64,000 nt of DNA from assembly GCA_047967505.1 (NCBI GenBank), contig CM106541.1, one strand, 5' to 3'. A model generated the notes under the pieces. The model was not told the origin of the DNA. It made no database searches and saw nothing but the letters and a program-made list of their open reading frames with translations. Both the position numbers and the translations under genes were made by a program. Positions 11,181-23,995 of this stretch are shown piece by piece (position 1 is the first letter of the stretch; each line of letters begins with the position of its first letter). This DNA comes from Dipteris shenzhenensis (Eukaryota > Polypodiophyta > Polypodiopsida > Gleicheniales).

Positions 11181-12870
11181 CAACACCATTAAAGCTTCAA
11201 TAAAGACTAGAGATGATGGTCGTCAAACGAGAGTGAATGAAGATGGCACCCAAGCGACAAGTGATGACGAATCGGACATTCAAACAAGAAATGTCAAGAA
11301 CGACCATTTGCACTTAACTCATTGAAAGGTGTTATTAAATTATTGAAAAGTCCACGACAAACTCCTTTGTAAAAAGACTCATCAAGAGCAAGATTTCTTG
11401 TAAACATATGACAATGTAAAATGGCAAGCATAGCTATTGCTATTTTTGGAGTACAAGAGAGTCTTCCATGTTTCTTGTCTACTTAAAACTTTAGAATGTT
11501 ATAGTTTTTTACATTGAATTTTAAGTGCATTTTTATGGATTAAATTAAATTAATATTTTTTATTTTTGTAAGTGGTTTTCATGGATTTAAACTAATAACT
11601 CAAGAATTTTTTAAAACATGAATAGGATTATTTAAAACAAGAAATACAAAAGTAGGATTTAATAGTAGTTTTTATAGTATTAGTGCAACATTATAGAGAG
11701 ATATTGTGAAATTTATTATGTGGAAACCTCAGCCAAAAAGTAAACTTTTGATTCTCGAATGACATTTTCATAAAGTAAACTTTCCATTTTGGAAGGATTT
11801 TTAGGATTAGTCCAAATGTAGACATATGAGCACAAAATTAATGAAATATGTGTTATATAAACAATTGCATTTTGAGATAGCTTAATTTATGTTCTTACAT
11901 GCCATCAGATAGGTCTAAAACCAGCCTAGTGGTTGGAATAAAACATGTGTTGTGATAGCGTAATGAGAGTGTAATTAATATTTTTAAACAAGTAGTTAAA
12001 ATTTCTTCCTAAACCATGGAAAATGTATATTTTCATTATGCAACCACTGCAGTAGTTCTATTTTACTATGGATTTTAGTTAGTCCTAAAACAAGGAAAAT
12101 GTGTTTCCTTGCAACCATCACTGGTTCGTGGAACTATTTCAGTGCTGCTTTCAGTTAATCCTAAAACTAAGGAAATTTTATTTTCTTATGCAAACACCAC
12201 ATTGGTTCTATTTTAGTCCTACAGCTAAGGAAATACATATTTCCTTATACACCAATTGCTTGTGCAATGACTGAGGACCATCAATATCGCTACTAATAAT
12301 GATTGCTACTAGCAAAGAATGACTACAATAATAGTATTATTTTTATTAAAATAAAAACTTAAAGGAGATTATACCCCGTATGTATAACAAATCAAAACTT
12401 AAAGGAGATTACACCCAGTGTGTATAACATCTCAACCGAAAATTGAACAAAAGAGATGACATCTACATCCAAAAATAATTTATAACAACTAAAAACTCAA
12501 CAATTGTTGAGAGTCTCATTGAGCAAAAGTTAAACAAAAGAGATTATATTAAAAGTTAGTTTTTTCCATAATAGTATTATATTAAAGTTGAAACAAAAGA
12601 TTACATCTGACGAGGATGACTACTCAGCCATTGGTGAGAGACCAAAAGATTAAATTTGGTAAGGATAACCATTCAGCCATTGCTATGTGATTATGAGCCT
12701 CGTTGAGAAAAAGTTGCAAAGAGCAAATTTGTACAACTTAGTATTATCGAGAGCCTCAAATGCATGCAAGCCTAGTATGTACAAGCCCATCCAGTTATAG
12801 AATCATGAGAAGCTATTTAATCACATGCCACCACATTGACTAGTAATTAATTGCACTAAAAATAATAAAA
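11181..12870. other. AT-rich spacer with degenerate tandem repeats
   Basis: No coding signature is seen. Two degenerate repeat patches occur. One at about 11990-12240 repeats a phrase like CCTAAAACAAGGAAAATG with TTCTATTTTA three or four times. The other at 12355-12430 repeats AACTTAAAGGAGATTA twice, about 40 bp apart. The 3' tail of the DUF7869-type pseudogene may extend to about 11340. Confidence 0.5.
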
Positions 12871-12874
12871 AATA

Positions 12875-13460
12875 TCACTTCTCAATGGGGACATAAAATT
12901 GAATCATCGATTTTAGCTTCATCCAAAGTTGAGATGGAGTAACACATGTCTCCTTATTTTCAAAGGATTTGTCAATTGCATGTTCAATTTCATTAGGTAC
13001 TACCACTTTTATGGTGTCAAAAAGGTGTAAAGGAGTTAGATTGGTCATTGTCAAGGTGCATATACTATGTTCCATTAGTAGTTGGAAAATCTATTATGGC
13101 CATTGTATGGATCCAATTTAATGAGTCTTATAGCTCCATTAAAGGAGCACACCAAGAGACTTCATGACCCTTCCCTTTGTCCTCTTTCTTATATTCTTTG
13201 AACACATTTATCAATGTGGACATATTTGTAGGGTCAGATTTAGCAGCAAATAAATTTCCACTGATGGGATGGGCCTTCCATTATTTTAAGTCCACTCTAA
13301 TGATTTGGTCTCTTTTTTGTAAATAATTGTTATTGACCCACCGGCAGTCATGGACTAATCATGCAATTTTCAAGAAGGATCTACCTAAGATGATGTCATT
13401 TGAGTGTTGCTACTTATTGATATGCATTACTACAAAGGATACTTGGTAAGAAAAGCTAAA
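12875..13460 (-). pseudogene. Possible retroelement protease-like fragment
   Basis: Minus-strand frames give a 66-codon open stretch (12875-13075) and, upstream at about 13330-13420, a peptide with DIILGRSFLK. This resembles the DhhLGxxWL motif near the C-terminal side of Gypsy-type aspartic proteases. Frames are broken by stops. The evidence is one short motif, so this could be chance. Confidence 0.2.
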
Positions 13461-13469
13461 ATTTTTTAT

Positions 13470-14880
13470 TCTTGAGATATTTGAGTATTCCAGTGACTTT
13501 CATTACTATTTTGATACTATGCCATTTCTTTCCTTGCCACACAATTTGTTCCTTGTGCCTTGATAATCAAAGCTTTTCAACTTTCCTATCTCGTAGCCTT
13601 TGTCTACTACTCTTGCAAGCCATGACAAGCTGCATCTTTCCATTAATACCATGGAGACGATCAGTGAACTACCACTAGAATAGAGACCACTAGCTTGTGA
13701 GGCAAGCAAAGAATAGAAGTTGATTTACCCGAGTAAAGAAGATAATGCCAAACCAAAAGAATGCGTCACATTAAGCTGATTCTACACGGGGTATGTTGTA
13801 GTGGGGAAGGAGGAGGATGTACCTTAACATTTAAAGATTTGCAGGGCAAGAGTTGAACACTTCAAAGTGCATAGGGATAGAAAACTTTTCAGCTGCTTTG
13901 TTGCCATGATTTCTCCCCTCGGGCGATAACATATCAACAAAATTGGATATATCGATTGTCCTCAAGCAAGTGCAATGTGGCCCAAATTGGTTTAAAATAC
14001 AATATGCCAAAGGGCATGCTATCAGGTTTGATGTTATATATTATGAAATGCAATGAAATTTGACATGCTTATGAGCCATGTAGCAAGGAATTGCATGGAG
14101 AAAGAACCAATACAAAATCGTAAATAGTGTTGGATTTATTAAAAGATCTTGGCACATGCACAAATTACATGTTTTTAGATTATTCCATTCTAAGGTGAAT
14201 CTAGATACCAATATCACCAACTGTCAATGTTTTGAGACCACCATGCAGTAGTCCCACTAGTTTGGATTCCCATTTTTCAATTGGTTTTGGTTTTCAACAA
14301 AACAAGAAAAAGATATGGAGTGTGCCCTCAAATCGGTGTACATAATTTTAGCACAACATTGGAGGCCACTTAAGCCACATCTAATGTTCTCAACCAAGCA
14401 TGTCCTTTGGTTGAGGAGAAGCTCATATATATTTTTTTTTGAATGATTACTTGGTAGCATATATATGCAGAACAAAATTTTGATGTTTTTGAATAAATTG
14501 TTATATACTATACTCTTTAGGATGCATCCTCCTTCACATGCAACATAGAACTTGTAATGCTTTAATAATCTCATTCCATATCTTTATTCCATATTTCCTT
14601 GATCTCATGTTCAAGAGTAGAATTTGTACTACAACTTAAAGACAAATTCTATCAAATTTCATTGAGCGATGAATAAGTTATGGGTCAGGCAAGATAGCTA
14701 TATACGAAAAATGCCTTGAACCTCACTAAAAATGGCAACATCCAAGCAAACATTCACCTAATAACTTAACCACAGATTCTCATAACCTTAAGTGTGAATG
14801 AAAATTTACACATAAAGTGTTTTGGTATTTCTCACTAAGTTGTAATTTGACTCATGCTCAAACATTGCTTTTTTTGAATG
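13470..14880. other. Unassigned spacer
   Basis: Short frames on both strands (for example 13472-13678 plus and 14257-14574 minus) have no recognisable motif and overlap in antisense. I see no RNA gene, LTR end or strong repeat. Confidence 0.4.
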
Positions 14881-14890
14881 ACATCATCCC

Positions 14891-15070
14891 AAGGGGTAAA
14901 CCTGAAATCTATAGCCATTTGACAAGGGCTCTATACAAGGTATTTTTTAAGCTAGTAAATTCACACACACACACACACACAAGGGTTACACCTAAAATCT
15001 ATAACCATATGACAAGGTTTTTATACAATGTATTTTCTAATCTAATAAATTCACACACACACACACACAT
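14891..15070. repeat. Tandem duplication, about 90 bp, each copy ending in (CA)n
   Basis: Two diverged copies (about 14891-14981 and 14982-15070) share AAATCTATA, CCAT, TGACAAGG, TATTTT and TAAATTCACACACAC. Each ends in a (CA) run. The duplicated CA tract suggests unequal exchange or replication slippage. Confidence 0.75.
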
Positions 15071-15099
15071 TTTTCTTTTGTAAAAGAAATTTTACATTT

Positions 15100-18000
15100 A
15101 GAAAACATTTACATTCATATAGCTACCACTCAAAACTAAAACAATAATAAAAAAATTCCAACTCAGCCTGAGGAAGGTACCCAAGGGTATGCGCATCCTG
15201 TAGAGATTGAAGAAAAGAAGCTCAAAAGTATGGAAAGAAATTCACTGAAGGGCGCTCATATAGTCAAATGGTATGAGCATGATACAATGACCAAAGAGTT
15301 TAGTATTGACACTAGGGGAAGAAATGATCATACTATGAGTTGGGAGCATATCTCCAAATAACCAAAACTACTTCCCAAAGGAAGTGGAGGGAAAATGAAT
15401 CCAAAGCCTCATCAAAGTGTAAAAGAAATCTCATGAATGCAAGACCATCTCTTGTGAATGAGAACAAGTGGGACAAGCAATGCACCTAGAAAAGAAGAAA
15501 AATCCCACTAGTAGCACCATAGGAAGACTCTTTGCTTGAGAGGGATTTCACTCCTCTAGATTAGCTAAAGAGAAGTTTTCCACCAAGAAAGAGACTTATT
15601 CAAATGCCAAAAGTGATTTACATGGGTCATGAATCCAAGACCACGAAGGCAAGAAGTGTCATGCCTTCTTTTGGCAGGAAGGTCCACAAATGAAAAGGAA
15701 GAGTAACCTAGGGTATCATGATCAAACTGACAATCTAGTAAGAGTAGGAAATAGGCGAGAGATAGGCTGAATAGGCGACAACAAGGTAGCAAGAATATGT
15801 CAAATAGACCTGTGATGCAACCCTAAGTAATACTATCTTCGAGCCTATGGAAAGGAAAATGTGCAACCCTGATCATCCACTACCACTATAGAAACTCCCA
15901 ATCGATGCAAGAAATATGCCTTGTAATGCTACAAGTGAGCCAATGAAAGAGAAAAGCCCTAAATCTAGCGAAGAGTCTATAATTGAAGTGTGTTACAAGG
16001 ATCTAGAGGCCTACCAGACTAGTGGAGATAATCCAAAAGATATAGCCAATGTTGAATCAATCACAAGAGAAAGGAAAACCAAGAATACGACCAAAATGCG
16101 ACCAAATATCACTTCAAATATGGCTGGGAACCAATGGCCAAAAGTATCCATACATAGAGAGGTGAGTAAACAACACACAACGTGAGGGTCCATGGCTGAT
16201 GCTACTCCAAAATAGTGGGAAGAGCATAGCCTTGCACACAAGCAAGTGAGTGTGAAGATCAATAATGTTAAAACCCAAATGGAGCCTAGAACAAATACAC
16301 AAAATTAGTTTGGAGAAGATGGAGAGCTTGCAATCATGCTTGGTGAACCAAAATCATTCCATAGCCTTAGTGATAAAGTTTTGAATATCTCAAGAAGACC
16401 AAGGAATAAGGGGCAAATAAAAGTGCACATAAGCCATAAGAATAGACTGAAGAATACAAAGGTGCACATGCAATAACCAAGTAGATAACTTCCAATAATC
16501 TAACATGCAAAATAGATTTTGCAACACCTAGAGTCTCTCTTGTGGTAGAGAAATAGGATATCCCAAATGCCATCCAATGGGATAGCCCAAATGACTCACT
16601 AGCTGATCAAATGAGAGCAATAATCCAGGCCACAAGATGCTATGCCAATCACACTCATGGAGAGACAAGAGTTTTTATTTTCCCAAATTAACTTTAAAAT
16701 CACTAGAATCCCAAAAAAATGTAACATATGCATAATACTCCTAAAGTCATCCTCTGAGTTTCATAGGAAGAAGAAAGAATCATCAACATAAGCATAAGGT
16801 GACAAAAGGTGCTCCTCTTGGAAACTCAATGCCATGGAAATCCTGCTGAGAAACCAAGGCATATCTATGTGCATGAACAGAGGATGAGTAGCAAATCACA
16901 AAGAGGAGAGCACTAAGAGGACATCCCTATCAAATTGAATAGCCTAAGAACCAAGAAGATGAGAGGGCATCGAATAAAAAGCAATTTGCCATTCCCTCAT
17001 CATAAATCCAGTAACCCACATTTTGCATCTTTGGCCCAAATCCCAATTGTCACATAACTTCGGCAATAAAATTCCATGTAATGGTGTCAAATTTTTTTTC
17101 AATGTCCACGTGCATTATGCAAGTATCCTAATGAGTGTATATATTCTATGCCAATATAAGCAATGAGCATTTGCAACACAACATTGTCCATGATTTGCCT
17201 GCAAGGTGGCACAAACCATACTATGCAGGATGCGATCCCATGTACAAAAAGTGGGATATATGCAAAACTGAATTAGCTTGTACACCAAAGGAATCAAGAC
17301 AAAGAGGATTTTTTGGAATCATAGCAAGCCCTTTTTCCAAGATAAAAGAAGACCATCAGAAGTTCAAGTCCTAATAATCATAAACAAAAGAACAAGGCTT
17401 AGTTGATCCCAAAGTTCAATAAAAAATTCCACTATCAAGCCATCCCATCCCGAAATATAGAGCGCCAATATAAGTAATGAGCATTTGCGACATTGTCCAT
17501 GATTTGCCTGCAAGGCGGCACAAACCATACTATGCAGGATGCAATCCCATGTACAAAAAGTGGGATATATGCAAAACCAAATTAGCTTGTACACCAAAGG
17601 AATCAAGAAATGCCAATCAGACAACAATTGACAAAGAGGCTTTTTTGGAATCAATCATAGCAAGCCCTTTTTCCAAGATAAAAGAAGTCGACCAAAAGTC
17701 CAAGACCTAATAATCATAAACAAAAGAACAAGGCTTAGTTGATCCCAAAGTTCAATAAAAAATTCCACTATCAAGCCATCCCATCCCAGAAATATAGAGC
17801 GCCCCAATTTGGATAGTGTCGATTTCAAAAGGCAATTTCAGCTTATGTGCATCCTCTTGATAGAGAATTGGTCAAACTTTTTGTAGAAAAATCCTCCTCG
17901 CATCAACCTCCACAAGTAGGGGAGAAGGTAGGGCAGCAAACATATTAGAAAAGTAACTTCATACCTCATCATCAAGTTGTTGTCCATTCATTATCCATGT

Positions 18001-19050
18001 TCCATCCCTGCATAGGATGCAATGCAAGGAATGCATGCAGCACAAGGCATGAAGACTTTTAAAAAAGGACTTAGGAGAACAACCTTTATCTTGCATAGCC
18101 TTTTGCCTTGAACTAAGCTACCATTTTCTCAGCTTGCATTGATCATTGTCAAAGTGCATCTCTAAAAGCTATTTGATCATCCATAGGTGATTGGCTTCAC
18201 CGTGCTATAGAAGTGAAGCACTAAACCAAACTACTACTTTGTGACACAAGTCCCCAAGATAGCCTTTTCCATAGTATTTAATAAGGTCCTACATTTTCAT
18301 GGAGAAGCGGCTAGTCTCCATCAATGGATGCATGCAACACGAGTTGTCATATGAGAGCCTTGACCATAATTTGAAAGATCTAATGCTTGAGGTGAGAATT
18401 ATTTAATAGTAAAGGCCTTTTGCCTAAAACCCACATTTCATGCACTCACAAACCAAAATGAAGGGTCATATAGAGAGTCATAGAGACCAAACATTTATTA
18501 AATAAGTGCAAGGCATAATCTGAATGCATATCACAAGTAAAGTCATCAAACTGGACTGCATGACATGAACCATCGATCCAAGCGTGACCAATATTGAGTG
18601 AAGTCATTGTGATGGAAAGTATATCCAATATCATCAATCTTAAGGTGCTTCCACCAATCACAAGCCTATAAAGTATCAACCATGAGTGCCCATGCATTCT
18701 TTTCCCTTGCCATCATATGACCTCATTGCCAAGAGAATTATTAAAATCTCCACATGCAAATGCATGATCCATCTAGGGATGTTTAGCCAAGCTGTGCCAC
18801 ATTTCAGCCCAAATTGTGGATGTCAAGGATGCATAGATAAAAGAAAACTCATAAGTAACCCCATTAATGATGCATCTAAGCATAAGATAATGACTGTGCG
18901 GGTAATTATAAATAATTGTGGCTATAAATCAGCATTGCACCCCTGAAAAAGAAGCTCTACCAACATAGAAGATGCAAAAAATTGCAAAGAAACCTTCACA
19001 GTAGTGAAAGAATGTTGATCATTGTTCTTGTGGACAAACCACATGTAGCC
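15100..19050 (-). pseudogene. L1-type LINE ORF2 remnant (endonuclease, reverse transcriptase, C-terminal region)
   Basis: The order on the minus strand fits a LINE ORF2. The endonuclease C-part at 18690-18960 has ACGDFNNSLGN. The reverse-transcriptase block with LIPKK and VYKLI lies in the duplicated stretch at 17150-17800. The segment VDIEKKFDTITWNF lies near 17080, where the family has a D-h-x-KAFDxhxWxF motif, followed by GCPLSALLFVI near 16910. The C-terminal linker with GLGFMTHVNHFWHLNKSLSW lies near 15600. Many stops and frameshifts occur, and the FADD active-site block is not recognisable. The region 19050-19700 may hold the upstream ORF1 but shows no motif. Confidence 0.75.
17152..17803. 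repeat. 0.31-0.34-kb tandem duplication inside LINE
   Basis: Copy 1 (about 17152-17463) and copy 2 (about 17464-17803) are nearly identical. Both carry GATTTGCCTGCAAGG, CATACTATGCAGGATGC and AATATAGAGCGCC. Copy 2 has about 22 extra bases (around 17608-17630) that copy 1 lacks. The duplication repeats a reverse-transcriptase segment of the LINE remnant. Confidence 0.9.
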
Positions 19051-19059
19051 TATGAGCAG

Positions 19060-20355
19060 TGATATAATCCTGCATCATCCCCATTTATGAGCGCTTCCAA
19101 TAGCTTTCCTTGCTGTGCCTTCAACCTTCTCCTCTTGTGCATTTCCCCCTGGTCCCAAATATTCCCCCCTTATGTGTGACCTACCCTTTACCACTCCAAT
19201 CTTCCCCTTGTCTCTCTTCCTCATCTAAAATACCATCCTCCTCACATTCTCTTGTGAATCTACCCCCTTCCATGAATTCTCTGTAGATTGCATCACCATG
19301 GGCTCACCCCTATTCTCATTGCTAAATCCCCCTCTTTCCATACTTGAGAACAAGCACAAGTACAAACCTTGCTAGGGCTATCCCTCCCAGAGACAACACT
19401 TGTGTCCACCCCAACAAAGGAGTCTACAATGGTGTCCACTCTACTTGCAGTGTCCCAAGTAGCTCAGAGATCCAAATGACACAAGGTGGATAACTCTTCC
19501 CCATCTAGCCTAGAGTTTATGACTATTTTAGATAGGGACCCTCCATGACCTCTAGAAGGGGAGGCTTTGATGTGGCACAATGTTTGAAATCCTTGCTCAA
19601 GGGCTGCTTTGTTGAGGGCTATTAGTGGACTGATGCTTTTATGAAGTCATCTTTACTTATGCCCAATATAAGCAATAGCTTTTGCTCAAATCTCCACTTT
19701 TCTTTTGCAACAACAGGAATGAGGACAAGCATTGTCAAGTTGTTGCAAAGAATTCTCAATTATGCATAAAACAAGAGCTGCAACCATTTTTGGATACATT
19801 ACAGGAAGGCTTTCAAAAATCAATCAAGCTTGGGGTGATGAGCCTATCTTAGAGTTTCGGGACTCTATCCCAAGACAAGTTTTATTTGGACCAGTTTTGA
19901 GCTTGGCTCAAAGAGCAGTGGTTTTGTTTTCCCCAAAATGCATATCAGGAGTTTACCGGTCCACCACCCTCTAGTGTGGCCATGTAGGAATAATTTGATT
20001 TTTTGTCAAGCATACTAGCTTGTAAACTGCTTAAATGTCTCACATATAATATTCAAGCCTTTGCACTACTTCTGCATGGGCATGTCTCAATACAACCTTG
20101 GGTGGGCGGTTGGGTTTGGCCTTTGATTGTTATTTGGTGTTTTGATTATGTTTATTATCGATGTCTTTGGCTGTTTACCAATCATACTTGATGTAACTCC
20201 AATAGAGGCCAAGCGCTTCTAAAATTAATGGTCCCATATGTGATATAATGAGAGAATTTGAAAAATCTATTGTTACTAAGAATCTCAAATTATTAGAAAA
20301 GGACACGAGGAACAAAATCCTAACCGTCACTGACTAGCAATTTTAGTAAGCCTCA
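19060..20355. other. Unassigned spacer
   Basis: The sequence contains CT-rich text at 19080-19300 and a plus-strand frame at 19732-19974 that I do not recognise. The left part may be the ORF1 side of the neighbouring LINE. No RNA gene or terminal repeat is seen. Confidence 0.4.
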
Positions 20356-20360
20356 TGCTC

Positions 20361-20602
20361 CACCATTATTGGTTTTAAACCAATCTTGGTAGAGGATGAA
20401 AGGATATTCCTTTGGCTTCCATTCTTTGGTTACATCAAGATCACTTTTAAGACCAATCCACATATTGACTTTTATCCTCCGATCCCACCAAGATCCATTT
20501 TAAAACCAATCTCAATGTTATTCTTGGTGGAACCAGAGGATGAACTACAAAGGCTTGGCCCTTCATCCTCCACCAATATCAGTTTTAAAACCAATCTTGA
20601 TA
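20361..20602. mobile_element. Foldback / MITE-like inverted repeat
   Basis: The left arm (about 20361-20403, with ACCAATCTTGGTAGAGGATG) and the right arm (about 20559-20602, with CATCCTCCACCAATATCAG) are imperfect reverse complements over about 43 bp. A core resembling TTTTAAAACCAAT recurs four times within the element. The size (about 240 bp) and lack of coding sequence fit a MITE or foldback element. No target duplication was confirmed. Confidence 0.5.
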
Positions 20603-20649
20603 AGACAAGAGTGTTGTCATTGTCTCTCCCATGTCCAGCTTCCTAGGGT

Positions 20650-22780
20650 GTTGGTCACCTACAACCATGTGGTTGCTCGTTGTAGCATAGGTGATCACAA
20701 GTTTAGCATTAGGTCCTTGGGTCATATTTTGATGAGAGGTGTAGGCAAAAGCATGGAAATAAAATATCATGCAAGCATGGGTGAGAAAGAGGGCTTGATC
20801 ACAACGATGGATGGAGGCTCTCACCTCCATGCAAGTTCAAGGGTTTAGAAGGGCTTTTGGTTTAGAAGGGGGATAAGGTTGAGAGATCTATCTAGAAGTT
20901 CTAGAGTTCAGGGAGGGTTGAAAGGCTTAGGAGGAGTCCAGGGTTGAAGAGTGGAGAGCCAGTCTCCTTCGCAACCTTGAGGGGTAAGGGTTGAGGAGGA
21001 GAGACAAGGGAGGAGGAAGTAAGAGGAGGAGGAGGAGGAGGAGGAGGAGGAGGAGGAGGAGAAAGGAGGGAGGAGGAGGGTGGAGAAAGAGTAGGAGGAG
21101 GTGGAGGTGGAGTTGGAGGGAGGAGGAGAAGAGAGTACAAGGGTAGGAAGTGCAAGGGTACAAGGGCATGCTAGAATACAATAGCATAAGAGACCATGGA
21201 CGCAATGGAGATCAATCACATGAACACAGAACCCCAAAGAGTGGGAGCTTCATTTCTTGATTTTGCAAGTATGATTGGATCTTTCTAGAGAAGATTTTTA
21301 CTATCCTCATCCTTTAAGATTCATCATACCATCTTTCAGGCACAAGATATTACAAGCGCCACTACTCTACACACACAATGATCTCATCATTGTTGCTCTA
21401 GATCGTATTTCTAGCCCTTGTTGCCATGGGGTTAACAACTCTCCCATAAAAATTCAATTACCCATCCTCGAGTTATGGTTGAGTCTATAGGTGATATTGT
21501 GTTGTGGTAATTTTTACCCAATGAGTATGGTAAAGATGCCATCAGTGATAGATGGATTGAGCTTGTTGTTGATCTTTTTCTTGTAATCCACGAACACCGT
21601 AGATTGTTTAAGAAGCCAATGTTAAACCATTTCTTCAAACAAACACACATACCGCCCTTGAAGAGATATGACTCTTTAAAAGAGGCGATGGTTGTTGGAG
21701 CATGTATCTATTGATTTGGGTTGAAACTGAGCTTGGGTAAATGGTCATCAATGGTGAGGGACACCTCGAGGATTATTGCTAAAGCTTCATTGTCTCTGGC
21801 ACTCTCCTTGAGTGTTTTGTCATACCTACCTTGCATATGTGAGGCATGTTTTTCCAAGGCTCTAATGAGTGTTTCTTAGCTTGTCCATTTGACCTTGGTG
21901 TTTTTATTGATTAGCGGCCAATTGTGAGGAGCATCTTCCTTTTCTAAATCATGATGATTGGCATCCCACCGGTGTGACAGGGTACCACATCAAATGTGGA
22001 ATGCATTCAAAAGCAAGATGGAGCTCGTCAATACTCAAGCAGGTACTTTTCTTTGAGTAGTTTTGGTCTATGCTAAGAAGGTTGCAGCTCCAATCCATTG
22101 CTTATGTCTGAAATGATTTGCGCTTGGCGAATGTGCATTGAAATCCTAGAAGATCCCATCGTCCTCTTGACTACATATCTAAGTATTTCTTCCAAAAGTC
22201 ACTAATGGGATTACCAAGCATGGGAATCCTTTTTGTATCCTTATTCAACTCTCGTGTGGGTGTGGGATTTGGATTATCCAATTCGTGAAGCTCATTGATG
22301 GAATCATTAAAGGTGCCTTGTATTGGAAACTCAATTGAGATCTGAGGAATATGTGGTCTTCCGAGAGAGGAAGAGGTTATAGGGGACAAGCATGAGGTGG
22401 AAGCAAGTAGTAAATTTGAGAAGGGGAAAGTTGGGATGTTGGTGGAAAGTGGAGGAAGAGAAGGGAAAATGGATTTAGCAACTTGATAGTCCCCAAGGGA
22501 AGGGTTTTCAAGCGATGGAAAAAATTCAGGCATTACTGGACGGTGGAGTTAGATTCTTGGATTAGGAGGTAGTGTTGAGGGGCATGGACAAAGAGGCATG
22601 GCAAGGAATATGGGTTAGCATGGGTTTCTAGAAAGGTATGGAGGATGTTATTGGAGTTAGGTAGGGATGCAAGAAGATAAAAAAAGGGAGGTGCAAGATA
22701 GGGGAGATTAGATTGAAGGTAGACCACATATTCCTTGGGCATATCTTTGTCACTTTTGGTAGGCATTGTCAGCTTCAATG
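20650..22780. other. Unassigned spacer with (GGA)n tract
   Basis: Apart from the GGA microsatellite I see nothing that I can name. A minus-strand 120-codon frame (22171-22533) and the adjacent 99-codon frame (22533-22832) are Pro/Ser-rich, and the second runs into the LTR at 22788. They are probably chance frames in an old element. Confidence 0.4.
21022..21062. repeat. (GGA)n microsatellite
   Basis: An almost perfect run of GGA/GAG triplets, set in a wider purine-rich stretch (20995-21140). It creates long artificial Pro-, Ser- and Leu-rich frames on the minus strand. Confidence 0.95.
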
Positions 22781-22787
22781 TAGGATA

Positions 22788-22948
22788 TGTGGGGGTTAAG
22801 GGCCAGTGTGCCTTAACCCCAATTATGTACAATACTCAAACACACATATATATATGGATGACATAGAAGATTAGGGTGTTTTGCACCCACGAAAACTTGT
22901 GTAGCTCTCTTCTGTCTTCCATTCTACTTCTGTTGTTGAGATCTCTCA
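22788..22948 (+). repeat. 5' LTR of Copia element
   Basis: It begins TGTGGGGGTTAAG and ends ATCTCTCA, and aligns along its length with 30753-30938. It contains a TATATATATGG stretch near 22847 that could act as the TATA box. A 10-bp perfect stem, GGGGTTAAGG (22792-22801) with CCTTAACCCC (22811-22820), sits at its very start. Confidence 0.9.
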
Positions 22949-23995
22949 ACTAGTATCAAAGTGCAAGAGTTCTAGCTGAGCCCGGGTATGAGCCTATAGC
23001 CTGAAGTCTACTATTGCAGCTCTTAGAGAGGAAGGAGAAGCTCCATTAGGTGACTTTACCTGCATCCCAGTGTGTAGATACCTTGCAAAAACCTTTGCAA
23101 AGTTCTCTGAGTGGTTTTGGAGCAAAAAAGACGTTTTTTAATGATTCCCTTGTTCTTTTCGATGCATGAGAGTCTGGAATGACTTGCAAAGGCAACCATT
23201 GCTTGCTTTTGGTGTCCATTGCACTTTGGGAGTTAGAAAATCCCTTCATTATTGAATTTGGGATCATTTCATTGGATTTTTAACTCATTGTCTCTGTTTC
23301 AATGTTTTTCTGCCAATGTGTTGGAACTCAAGTTTGGAGCAACCATTCGCAGATTTGACAGTTCTGGTGGACTCAAGAGGCCCTAAAACTTCTATGTTGC
23401 TCATCATTTGCACTCCTATGGTGTTTACAAACAAATCTATTTGCAAAAACGTTTCTTGGTTTGTGTGTTGGTCCCGATGATTATAACCACGATTTCCAAA
23501 ACCGTCTATTCCATTGCATTTCAGAGGCCCAAAAACCCCTACCTATTAGTCTTGTGCAATTTTGTGGAGATTTGGAGAAGTTCCGTCTCTTTGAGATGCC
23601 GAATTGTGTGTTTCTCTGTCAAAAATCCATTCAAAGGTTCAAACCTTGCCGAGGGACAACTTTTACACACAATTGATGCACTGATATTGCTATACTCTTT
23701 TAGATGAGACATTATTGATGCATATGCCATTGGATGGTGTTTATGCTTGAGGCATTTGGCTTTGGGTTTGCCATTATTTTGTCATTACAAGTTGACTTTT
23801 TCTTGTGGGCCAAATTTGCTCATATGGATGCCTAGTATATGCACATGAGTCAGATGCAATTTGATTCTTTGAGCCTTTGAGGTTTTTGGGTGATATTACC
23901 CTCCATTGTGGTAGATGTATTTGGGTGCACCTGGTATTTGGTGTGATTTCTCTCGTGTAGGTACTAGCATTTGGGATTTTTGCTTTATTTGCATC
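22949..23995 (+). other. Untranslated leader of Copia element
   Basis: About 1 kb between the 5' LTR and the gag start. It starts with a degenerate primer-binding site. Frames on both strands here have no motif. Confidence 0.6.

Noticed and set aside
15916-16262. Plus-strand 89-codon and minus-strand 83-codon frames
   Set aside because: They lie within the LINE remnant without motifs and overlap each other.
20901-21237. Three long Pro-, Ser- and Leu-rich minus-strand frames
   Set aside because: All are readings of the GGA microsatellite in different frames.
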